Assembly (NCBI GenBank): GCA_033085395.1 | Contig: JANQBS010000048.1 | Span: forward strand, 62,001-126,000 | Length of the DNA: 64,000 nucleotides | Source: Xanthoparmelia taractica | Lineage: Eukaryota > Ascomycota > Lecanoromycetes > Lecanorales > Parmeliaceae | Direction of reading: 5' to 3' | In this document: one piece after another, positions 31,052 to 41,146 of the stretch | Numbering within the stretch: position 1 is the first letter of the stretch | Layout of the letters: each line of letters opens with the position of its first letter | The notes under the pieces: model-generated | The model's input: the letters and a program-made list of their open reading frames with translations, nothing else | The model's database searches: none | What the model was told of the DNA's origin: nothing | Translations under genes and position numbers: made by a program

Positions 31052-31989
31052 TGCTGTGATTGTTCTGGGTTTTGAAGTAAGGTGGGGGAGGAGGGGGGGA
31101 GGGGAATTTCTTGATTTAGCAAAAGAGGAGGCGCGGGTTTCGTGTAAGGGTTTGTGGAAAAGGGTTGCGGTGGAGTGTTCTGATTTGGACCTGGGTTGAT
31201 GAGCAAGCCAACCACTGTAATATTACCGGAGAGTCATTAGGCCGATCCAGCCACAGGCCCCTGATTAGTAAGGCCCACGCATAGTAACTTGGGGCCGCCC
31301 CTTATCTGCTGCATCCTTCTTCCCTATATCTCGCTGTCGCCCTTATTGCCTCCCAAATACGTTATTTTCGCGTATATCTTCCACCCCGCCGCTATGCTGT
31401 CATAGGATCGCGTTATCCGCCAGCCTCCTCAATATGGGGCCTTCGAGAACACTCAGGAAGAGGCTGATTGATACGGCAGCAATCTCGAGGGCGTTGATCG
31501 CGATCGCACCTCGGATGCGGTGTTCTCGGACGAGTTTTTAGCCCTCAATCAGGAGGAAGAGGATAATAGTGACTTTAGTAACGGCGAATGGAGCCGAGGC
31601 ACCTATTCTAACTCGTCTAGGATATCTACGATGAACCTGATAATTTCAGTAAGTATATATTAAATGTTCGTGAAGTCCTCGATAAGATTAAGATTAAATT
31701 CTATAAATTAGAGGCTAATATAACGAATTGAAAGAACGAGGTGAGAGAGCGTATTTCCGCCCAGTAGGTAATTATATTATATTAAATAATGGAATCTATT
31801 CGTTAATAAAAGGCCTAGAAGATCCTAAAAGAGCTCGCAAATACTAATTATAATATAGCTAGACTAAAGATGCTTCTAAGATAAAAGAATTTATAGATAG
31901 TCTTATAAATAGAATTCTCAAATTAACGAAAGCGAGGTCTCTCTAAAACCCTATCGTAGACTGTCAATTCCGCTATATCCTCTATAATA

Positions 31990-32126
31990 ATTCCACCCTA
32001 ATCGATATATATACGGGCGGGCTTCTATAACTATTCTAAAGTCGCTCCCCGCCCGATTAAGAGCGATAGCGAGATCTATATTATAAACCGCCAAATCCGC
32101 GACAGCTCTTATAGAAACTCCGCTCT
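31990..32126. repeat. Degenerate tandem repeat, unit 1 and start of unit 2
   Basis: Unit 1 starts ATTCCACCCTAATCGATATA at 31990; unit 2 starts ACTCCGCTCT at 32117 and resumes GATCAGTATATATGCG at 33319, after the inserted element. Both then share a CTTCTATA...TCTAAA block and GAGCGAYAGCGAGATC. Differences between the units are largely transitions. Confidence 0.65.
32117..32126. repeat. Target-site duplication, left copy
   Basis: ACTCCGCTCT immediately left of the terminal inverted repeat; identical to 33309-33318 on the right side. Confidence 0.8.
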
Positions 32127-33308
32127 ACGGGTCGGAAAGGTCTGGGATGGTCTGGGATATGGGGTGTCGATACCATACCATGATATGATATGGTATTGAG
32201 ATCATATCATTTGATTTTTATGGGATGGTCTAAGAGACGTGCTGGTATCATGAAATGGTCTAAGAAATTTCTAATATATGCAGGGGTATCCCATGTTATA
32301 TGCAGGGGTATAAGAAATATACTATATATAGAAGAAGTTACTCTATATAGAATCATGCGAACGTATTCTAGCCATTATTCTAGCCATCACTTCACTTCAT
32401 TATCACGTTATTAAGTATTCTAGCCATTATTCTAGCCATCACTCCACTTCACTATCGCCATCATCATCACTTCACTTCACCATCACGTTGTCGAGCTAAG
32501 CTCGCCATCGTATTTAACATCGTATTGCGAAAGGCCTCCGCAATCACCTAAGGCTTAGCGAGTCATTTCTACTGCTATCAGTGCATTTGATTCGTTTGAT
32601 TATTAGAAGAATTACTAACACGCTAACTATAACAGCAATCTACTATCTATTCTGCGATAACAAATTCCTTTCTCCTTTCTTCGCATCATAAAAAGAATTT
32701 ATAATCGTTCTTTATAGTTATATATTCTTAGTTATTAAAGTTACACGCTTCGCATAAATAACACAAAGATTTAATAATTTACTTGATCTTAGAGAGCAGG
32801 ATACGAAGAATCTTAAACATATCCCCTACATAGCGCATGTTATTTAACTATTCTTATAAGAGCTTCTTAATAAAATTCGCGTCAGCTTAATTAACGAGGA
32901 CTTTTAGAAAAGCTAATATAATTCGAAGAAATAGAACGCTATCTAAAGACAAGAGAAAGATCTATTAATAACTTTAGCTAAGATATATAAATTCTAGTTA
33001 TTATTCTAGCCATTACTAATATCTAATATATATAGATTTATAAGACGGAAGTCTACATTAATGCTAGCAGTTAGCGCAAGAAGTATTTCTTATCTTATTC
33101 GCCACCTAATATGAAAAATAATCTACATCATGAAATACCCCTGCATATACCAGAAATTTTCTAGACCATTCCATAATACCAGTAATTTCCCATCCCATAT
33201 CTTTATAAGTGATCTGATATAACCCCCCCATGATAGCCTCCCATGATATGGTATGATACGGTATAATATGGGATATCCCATCAAATATACCAGACCTTTC
33301 CGGCCCGT
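32127..33308. mobile_element. Non-autonomous Mutator-like (MULE-type) TIR element
   Basis: 1182 bp bounded by terminal inverted repeats. The left end is ACGGGTCGGAAAGGTCTGG; the reverse complement of the right end is ACGGGCCGGAAAGGTCTGG, 18 of 19 identical, the one difference being a C/T transition. Similarity continues imperfectly inward: the 32244-32296 block and the reverse complement of 33127-33180 share GGTCTA, AAATTTCT and TATATGCAGGGGTAT. A perfect 10-bp direct duplication flanks it. Long TIRs with 9-11 bp duplications are typical of Mutator-like elements; the superfamily is inferred from that alone. There is no coding capacity. Inside, a unit with TATTCTAGCCATTATTCTAG is tandemly duplicated near 32365-32480. 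Confidence 0.8.
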
Positions 33309-33318
33309 ACTCCGCTCT
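33309..33318. repeat. Target-site duplication, right copy
   Basis: ACTCCGCTCT immediately right of the right-hand terminal inverted repeat, identical to 32117-32126. Confidence 0.8.
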
Positions 33319-33420
33319 GATCAGTATATATGCGAACGAACTTCTATATCTGGTCTAAAAATATTTTCCGCTTAGTGAGAGCGACAGCGAGATCGCTGGT
33401 AACGATATGAAGATCGCGCC

Positions 33421-33965
33421 TTATTTTGGTGTGGCGCCCATACAAACCTGGCGCAGCCACCTTGTAAGTAGTCTAATGATATTTTTCTTAGCGTGGGCTG
33501 AGGTATAGAAAAACCCCGGCCTTGGCGCGGCTGAGCGTCGGTTTCTTGTTGCAAATGTGGGTGACGGATAGCTATGACTAAGCAGAAATACTGTTCAATG
33601 ATTGGCTAAGGCTAGCTGATTGATCCGATTGATCAAGTCTTAAGGACATAAGGAAGGAAGCACATGAAGGCGGTCATGGACCAGTCTATATACTCGCTGA
33701 GAAGATTCCATCAGATTCGCCATCATTCGCTGTCTCCACTCATAGAACGCTGGCTGGACCAGGGGATCCCTCCCCGCTGGAATTGGCCAGAAACCGAGCG
33801 AAATGATTACCTAATACCAACATTTCTCGACGCTCTCCTTTAATCTGGCCTCTCATGCTGCCGTGGTAATATCCGTAGAGCCCACTCACATCTCTGCAGG
33901 ATAACCCGGTGTGTCCCGTTCATATAGATATGGGTATTGCACATATGATCTACCTCTGAAAAAAG
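33421..33965. other. Intergenic, nothing recognised
   Basis: Between the repeat island and the next gene. GC content returns to normal. It should include the promoter of the gene at 33966. Confidence 0.4.
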
Positions 33966-34871
33966 ATGCCCCCCATCCGCCGCTACCTCCGCATAACCCA
34001 ATACTCCGTCCTCGAATGCCGCATTTACCCCGACAATCCCGCAGATGCATACCGTTGGCTCCTCAATCCGCGCGACCCGGTTTTACCGCGCGTCATAGAA
34101 GCGGTGCGCCCACTTGTGCTACCGAAGCTCAGGGAGGAAAGTGCGAGGGCAAAGGCTGGGAAGGGTGGGAAGAGGAAGGGGTGGAAGGATGTTGTTGCAC
34201 AAGGTATGCTGCCGCTTTCGCAACCAACTGAATCGGTAGTAGAGGGTGCGGGTTCGTCTCGCCGCTGACTACGCATGCGTGGATGCACAGATGATTTCGA
34301 AGTCGCTGTCTTCCTGACCGAAACGAGCTCCCGTCACTCTATTCTCAAAAAGATGAAGATAGCGAAGACAGAAAAGGGCAGGCTGGGGACTACAGATGGG
34401 AGACTGACTGGTTCGAGAGATGCACCTGTCGAGGTGAGCGAGGGTGCTCCGGGCTTGATCGACGAGGAGAGTGAAGATGGCGCAGGTGTTCGCATGGCAG
34501 ACATACCGTCTGCTGCAGAAGGTGATGCTGTCAATAGGGCAAGTGTGCCAAAGGAAGAAAGCCAGATAGGGCTATTCGTCTCTGAAGATTCAGACGAGGC
34601 AGATGTCGATGCACAGGAGGCGCCTTCCTCGAGGAACAAGGGCAAGAGATCTGTAGGAGAGGAACATAACGGTAAAGAAGATGATAAGAAGAAGCTGGGT
34701 ATGGATACCACATATGATGGTTTTAGCATATACGGTAGAATACTATGCCTAGTAGTGAAGAGAAAAGGCACCGCCAAAGGCAAAGAATCGGCTGGTGGTG
34801 CCGGACAGGCTATGATGGAAGAATGGATCACCTCGACGCAGATGCAAGAAGGCCAGATGATGGACGAGTAA
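33966..34871 (+). CDS. Conserved fungal protein of unknown function
   Basis: Two exons, 33966-34203 and 34291-34871, give 272 residues. The N-terminal 100 residues look like a folded domain: MPPIRRYLRITQYSVLECRI, RWLLNPRDPVLPRVIEAVRP, LVLPKLREES and, across the intron, VVAQDDFEVAVFLTETSSRH. The middle is acidic and disordered (DEESEDGAG, VSEDSDEADVDAQEA). A short conserved-looking C-terminal block follows: MDTTYDGFSIYGRILCLVVK. I recall similar uncharacterised proteins across Pezizomycotina but no function. The joined frame and family-like blocks on both sides of the 87-nt intron make the gene itself credible. It lies 0.6 kb from the transposon island yet shows no RIP-like damage. Confidence 0.75.
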
Positions 34872-37800
34872 AGTCACTTTCATCCAGCTCCGCAGATTTT
34901 TGTAAACGGTGATGACTTGTTCTTGCAACGAGGACCAAGCGAAGCTGGTGTGCGTCTTGTCATCTTGGTCTGGTGTCTCGCAGCTCTTAATCTTACGGTT
35001 GACGCAGGTACGTTGTTTCACTCATCATGCAACCTTTGTTTCTATCGTTGACAGCTGTGAAGGAGCTTGCCGTTGTAATGCAGATTTTAGGCAGTATCAG
35101 GTTTGTTTCATGTCTGTTTCCGATATGCATCAAGAGTATAAGGACCGAGCACGTCATATCGGTGAGGGATGTGTTTGACACACCGCCGTTAAGATGCGTC
35201 GTCACGCATCATGCTTGTCGTTTGCATGTCTGTCAAGTCTTGACACATTTGCCTCAGCTTTGGTGCTGCAAGTTCGAGGCGGCTGGACTCATAATGCCGA
35301 AGGTCAGCAGCATCGGTACCAAAGCCTTCGGGCGATTAGGAATCAAGCTCTCATTCGATCGAACCGGCCCATTTATATTCAGGTTTTTGTGGTATTCATG
35401 GACACGCCGCGGATGATGGAATCGGAGCCAACATCAGGGTGAAGGATGCACGGCCGGGCCTTGATGAGAATCAAGCGTTGGGGCAGACTTGGATGTGGTG
35501 AGTGAGAATTTTACGGAGGGTAACACGGAATGGAAGAATGAGTCGGCCCATCTCAGTGAGCTTGACAAATTTCGATGCGTCTAGAGGCCTTTGCCGGCTT
35601 GATACTTGGCGGCGATTAGCATTTGGAACTCTTATCTCGTGTCAGCACTCCAGCCCTCGCCTTTTCCCAAGCTGAACAACCTTCTCGCGGTGAATGTACG
35701 GTGTGAGTTCATGACTTGAAAAGTGAGTTTTGTTAAAGCATTGGCGGGCCACTCCGTGCCACAACAAGTCTCGCAGGGGTTTGTGGTTGAAGTAGTTGAC
35801 CTCTTTCCACACCTCGCTTGATCCTGCCCCATTACTGGAAGGATGTGATACTATTTTTGGTTCCAAATCAGCTTGATGTGTGTAAAGCCACTTGGCAATT
35901 CTAATTTCCCGTACCTCTACGCGAGCCACGGGCCAAACCCTTCCACAAACGTTCTAGGGGCCGATCGGGAAGGACTAGCAAAGACCATCCTGGGGCCGCC
36001 AAACCCAGCACTTCGGATCTCGATTGAGCATTATGACATGCAGGCTCTGTTGAGGCTAGCTTCCATTCATGGCATGCTCCCCCCTTTCACTTTGTTTTGT
36101 TCTGTAGGTCTTCGGCCTGTCCGAGTATTGAGTATTATTGTCTGACAGGAGGCGGTTGAGGTGCGCACTCCTCCTTTGCAAGCTACTGGGTTGGATGATG
36201 TTGGACATTCATCATGTCAAGTAAGCCCGAAGTCGCAGGGGGAACGAGGAGACTCGGGTTATCGGCCTATTATCTTCTGAGTGTATCATGCACATGCCGT
36301 CTTATTGATGATTGACCTCTCCATCAACATGCCAAGTTCTTTTGCAGATAGGTGGCATCATAGATTTGCTGCCCCCTGATGTATGAGAGTATGGGAAAAA
36401 AAAGGGGGGCATGCATGATGCGCAAGCAGATTATCGTATCATGATTCTTTTTCGGACTGAGGACATTGCACCGCTGATCCAATCATCCTTCGGCTAGGCC
36501 ATCTTTTTGACCAGAAAGCGCTAATTGACTAGCTGCATAATGCCACGTGGACATCGTGCTTGTGCTTCATCCCTGCAGATCATAACAATCTTATCGATGC
36601 AATAATAATAATACTGTAATAATAATAATAATATGCAAGCTTATGCGTTGCCGCTCAAACGCCAACGACCCACCCCCTTACTTTCCGTCTTTGCATGCTT
36701 GATCTTGCTGTTCCTTTGGGGTGCTTGACGGTGCTTTTTATCGTTTCATGACCTTCCAACCAATCAAGGAAGAAGCCGCGACGCCCAGTCGCTGCGCCAC
36801 AACGCACGACGAGGCCTCCAAACGTCCCGCTCTCGATGGAGATGGATGTGCTATTCATTTTGACGTATCAGTCTTTCAACTGCAGTTCTCCAGGCAGTGG
36901 ATTTGGCCAATCAAACGGCATCATGGCTCTCGGATTTGTTGTCACGTCATCAGGAAAGGGGCGAGTTTCAAAACTCAGTTTGATAATTTCCGGTGCATTT
37001 GAGAGGGTGGCAAAGAGTCAGGCGACTCGCGTTATCGTTATTTGCACGCATGCTGTTTGATACCGACTTTTCGTATCCGTTACCTTGGCTTTTTTGCCTT
37101 GGCCCCCCCCCGGTGCAAGTTGGATAGTATTATCCATGTGGCGTGGTTCCAAATTTGGCAGCAGACATTCCCGGAAAGCCGTAAGCAGCCCAGCAGTACT
37201 GAGCAAGCTAGGGAGATGTCAAAAAAGCGTTGTTCGGGATCCGAGGTTTGGGGAGCCGCCATGGAGCTGGTGACGCAGAGGTCGGGAAGTTAATTGAATG
37301 CATCATGATGCATCCCTCCCACATGAAAGTGGGGACAAGTGCAGTGGGAGGGTAGGGTAGAATGTCACGTCGATGTACAAATGTGCAGATTGTGTTGCTT
37401 CCCGTATGTTCCGATGTTTTGGATTCGTGGATGAGAGGATTGCGTTGCAAGCATTGCAAAAACAATAATCAATCAGCAAACAGATTGATATGTTGCTTTG
37501 CTGAGAAATTGGTCGAGGTTGCTGTAGCAAGGGGGGGGGGCGGAAGATCCTTCCATAATTGGGGGTTAATCAGGTGGTCACTTTGGGTTTTTTTTTTTTT
37601 TTTTTTTTTTTCTACTAATTTTTTCCTACTCTTCAAATTCCAACCCACACCGAAATTTCAGCCCTGGGCCAAAAAACTGTAATGGGCTAATTGTTTGAAC
37701 AAATCGTCACTCAGGGGATAGTAGATAGGTTTCTGACCATTCAACACATTGACCATGTTTGAACAACACACACACACACACACACACCACACAAACACAA

Positions 37801-38194
37801 CCAACCACACACACACCCCCCTGTCTCACGCTATGCTCGGGGCCTGAATATCTTCATTATTAAACAATTTAGCTCCGGAAATCAAATTACGAGTACCACG
37901 GTTGTGGACGGGCTGCCGGCAGCTTCACTTGGCTGCCGTTGTTGCTGAGCTGATGATAGCTGACTGACTGCTTTGTCCAAGAAACCATAAATACCCTTCA
38001 CTTTCCCTCCCTTTGAACTCTCTTCTACAAACCACAGCTACCCACATTCCAACCACTCAGACAACTCATCAATCATCAACCCTCATCACCACAGCCGCTC
38101 CACATCAAGCAACCTTCAACTCTCCCATAAAACCAAGACTCTTTCTTAATCCAGTCTCCCCTTCTCCAGCACTCGACTTTTCCAATCACACACA
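34872..38194. other. Gene-poor region with microsatellites
   Basis: 3.3 kb with no convincing gene. It contains (AAT)n at about 36601-36634, a poly-T run near 37588-37611 and (CA)n at about 37763-37788, with C- and G-homopolymers elsewhere. Open frames at 35027-35416 and 35642-35929 are unrecognised. The last 200 bp before 38195 look like a promoter and CT/CA-rich 5' leader with a TATA-like ATAAATA at 37987-37993. Confidence 0.5.
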
Positions 38195-38659
38195 ATGCCT
38201 GCTCACTACAATGGCCCACAAAACCCCCCCCAGTACCCTCCTTGCCCAGGTCCACCGCCCAATCGCCCGCTTCCCAAAGTCCCCAAATAGGCTCGACTCC
38301 TCGCTCTCCACCGCACTCTACTCGGCGGCTCCACAAACTACGCAACCCGCTTCTCGTCTACGGTGCATGACTGTGGCTCTGCAGTTGTGCCTGTCTACCT
38401 TAGAATGACTCGACAGACACCCTGCTACATCCTTCCACCGGATGTATTGGTGGGAAGCCAATACAAACACATTACGGACTCGATCATTTCGCCTGGTGCT
38501 GGACACTGGCAACTTTTCACCGGCGGCACATTTTTTTCTAGATTCAGCGGCACTAGGTTTCCCCGTAGGCCCATCACTCCTTGGTCTCACTACCCGGTTC
38601 CGATGGCGCACTATCATTCCATGTCAGATCTCAAAACGGTTATGCACGGCAAGATATGA
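38195..38659 (+). pseudogene. Small gene interrupted by an in-frame TAG (disrupted or readthrough)
   Basis: A typical fungal leader (TATA-like box at 37987-37993, long CT/CA-rich leader, CACACACA just before ATG) precedes MPAHYNGPQNPPQYPPCPGP. The frame hits TAG at 38288-38290 after 31 codons but then stays open for 122 more codons to TGA at 38657-38659. The downstream part reads like a real domain: TPCYILPPDVLVGSQYKHIT, SIISPGAGHWQLFTGGTFFS and PITPWSHYPV. A second frame also reads coherently across the stop (PNRLDSSLSTALYS), so two compensating one-base shifts, one at a C-run near 38280, are an alternative to readthrough. No intron with acceptable borders removes the stop. I do not recognise the family. 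Confidence 0.4.
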
Positions 38660-41146
38660 CTCGCATCCAGTCACCAATACGCTTCCAGGCCAGCCCACCA
38701 TCCTCTACTTGGCCATCCGCGCACCCGGCCCAACAGGCGCGTGGGCCGTGAATTCGGTTACCGAAAAAAAGTCAACTCGGAGATTTCACCGTTCCACCTA
38801 CTCCATCACACGAATCACACCATTGCAATTCCCACCATCGTCATCACCATCACGCGACTCCGCATCAGTACCTTGCTTTCCCTAGCGTTTGACTTTTTTT
38901 GATTGGAGGAATGTATCCGTCGACATGTACCGATTTGGCGTTGGGAGACTTGACAATGGGTTGGGTCGAGGAAGGGGTTATGGTTTCTCTGGAAGCGACC
39001 AAGAACCCGAGCGATCTGTTTAGGAATTCCTAGTTAAAATTCTTTTTGTCTTCCTAACCCTACCAATACACTCTCTTGACCGCCATTCTGCTCCCGCCTA
39101 TGTATCCATAAACGCAAGTTAACCAAACCAATCTATTCGCACCCAATGAATAATATCCGGAAAGAAGAATCCATTCCGCCAATCCCATTATTAAATCCCC
39201 CAAGCAGCAGAACAGAACTCACCGCCAAACAAAAAAATAAAAATAAAAAACCAAACTCTCGATCCCTTCCCGTCCGTCTGAAGCTCCCGTCCAAACGTCC
39301 CCTGTAGGCTGTATTCTAGCCCTGCGTTGGACTTGCATCCCGATCCCATCAATGCCTATCCTTCTTCCTTTTTATTTTTAATTTTTAATTTTTTTTTAAA
39401 TTTTTCCCTTTTCCACGTTTTGCGTGGCTCATAGTGTAACCGTGATCTGATCTGATCTGAGCTGAGCTGAGCTGAGACTGATCTGCGAATCAGTAGCCTA
39501 GGTACTCACTTTATGGTAAGGTAAGGTAAGGTGAGGTGAGGTAAGGTAAGGGACCCTGCACCAGAACGTTGGCCTTGGCCCAACTTATTTCACTTTACTT
39601 ATTGGCAAGTGGGAAAGTAGGTAGGGATGGGATGGGGGGTGCGGTAGATCGTAGATTGTGATGACGGCTGAGGGGGTTGGGGTGGGAAGAGAGGGAGGAG
39701 GGAGAGGGAGGGGTAGAAGGAGTGTGTTTTGTGATTACTGATATGTGAGGACTTGGGAAGGTATGCTCTGCTCTGCTCTGTACTGCTCTGCTCTATACTA
39801 TACTGTCCTGTCCTGTCCTGTAACTGTGACAGTACGGTATGTGGATAAGATGACGATGATGTCGTAAAAAGGATAGTAGTTTGAGGCAGGCCTGTGGATG
39901 GTAGCTTACTATTCGAGTCTCTCTCTCTCTCTCTCTCTCTCTTATTGTCCGAGGTAGCACTTGCTTAGTTTTTTACCTCTCACGCTGGAGTCAGTACTCC
40001 CCCGATCTCCAGCACGCTATTCTTCGCATGATGTACTCGCTCTCACCCCATCTCCTCCCCTCTCATCCCTTCTTTCCATTCCATGCCATGCCAATAAAGA
40101 CAGACACCATAATAACCATCCAGCGATCTGATCCCCGGATCGCCCCAGCTTTTTCATTCGTATATACATACATAAAGTATCAAACCCTACCCCACCTCAC
40201 CAGTTACGTACGAGTGTAGTGACGACGCAGTGCAGTCTCAACGCTTTCTAGCCTTGTCCGCTTTCGCTCTTCACACACACACACACACACACACACATGT
40301 ATATATATAATGATCAACGAGAAGAAGAAGATATCGGCCGGCTCGGTCCCCACCATCCACATCCTTTCATTTAACTATCTATATAATCCCATGGAGTAGC
40401 TGTCTTTTGCGCGTCCCGTTCAAATATCGGAAAATGATGGACGCTGTGCTCTATGTATATAAGTTCCTGTGAAGGGAATAGCCAGTTAGCCAGCTAGCCA
40501 GCATAAATCGAGTTCAAAGAAAAGGAGAAAATTCCGTCGCTGTCAGATCGTTGCGGATTGGGATGTGCAGTTGGTGTGGTTGGTCTCGTTATGGTGCCCG
40601 GGGTTGGGGAAGGGGGATCGGAGTGTTTGTGATGTTGCTTTGGGATATGATAGAGTACTATTGGAGGGACGTGTAAAGGTGGAAGCCTGACGAGAAAGTG
40701 ATGGGAATGCAGAATCCTTATAAAGGGAAGAAAAGGAGAAAGGGAAGACCTGTTATTGTCGTGACTGGATGGTTGTTGGACCAAGATACGTAGGGATGAA
40801 GATATTAGAGAGACTGATTGAATCGTACTTTGACATCCCGTCCCATTGGCCGTGTGTCCCAAAAAAAAAAAAAAAAGAAAAAGAAAAAATAAAAGAAAAG
40901 AAAAGAGAAGAAAAAAAAAGTACAAATCAACAAAGAGGAAAAAGGCACTGAGAGATCAATTCCACACTGGCTCTTGTGCTGGTGGGCTGGAAGCCATTGA
41001 TTGCACGATCTAATTGTCAAAGTTCAAGCTATTGGGAGCACACCTGTCTTCCCTTTGCGGTGCATATGTTCCAAGCAAGCAAAGTCCAATCTGTCTCAGC
41101 CGTAGCTATCCAAACGCCATTTCTATTTGCCCACGGCCTGATGTTC
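38660..41146. repeat. Microsatellite-dense intergenic region
   Basis: 2.5 kb without a recognisable gene. In order it holds TGATC/GAGCT pentamers (39443-39477), GTAAG/GTGAG pentamers (39515-39551), CTGCT and TCCTG pentamers (39763-39822), (TC)n (39917-39943), (CA)n (40272-40297) and an A-rich run (40861-40920). Minus-strand open frames over the A-run are poly-Phe artefacts. It lies downstream of the PAL stop. Confidence 0.7.

Larger units (their letters stand above)
31240..33420. repeat. AT-rich, RIP-like repeat island
   Basis: Abrupt fall in GC, most marked from about 31620 to 33200, with dense TATA, TAATA and CTATA words and no long open frame. This is the pattern expected when repeat-induced point mutation has changed C to T in repeated DNA. 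The left part contains a degenerate tandem repeat with 127-bp spacing (units start at 31990 and 32117). The second unit is interrupted by a TIR element. No transposase or reverse-transcriptase motif could be read. The outer borders are approximate. Confidence 0.7.

Noticed and set aside
31240..33420. Coding transposase or reverse transcriptase in the AT-rich island
   Set aside because: No open frame above about 75 codons and no catalytic motif seen on either strand.
34868..34895. Possible last intron of the gene at 33966 (GTAAAG...CGCAG)
   Set aside because: Only 28 nt, too short for fungal splicing, and it would add just two residues before a stop.
34896..35416. Apparent exon chain (LVILVWCLAALNLTV..., AVKELAVVMQILGSI...)
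   Set aside because: Frame and borders can be joined, but nothing is recognisable, no start is evident and the later part degenerates; not supportable.
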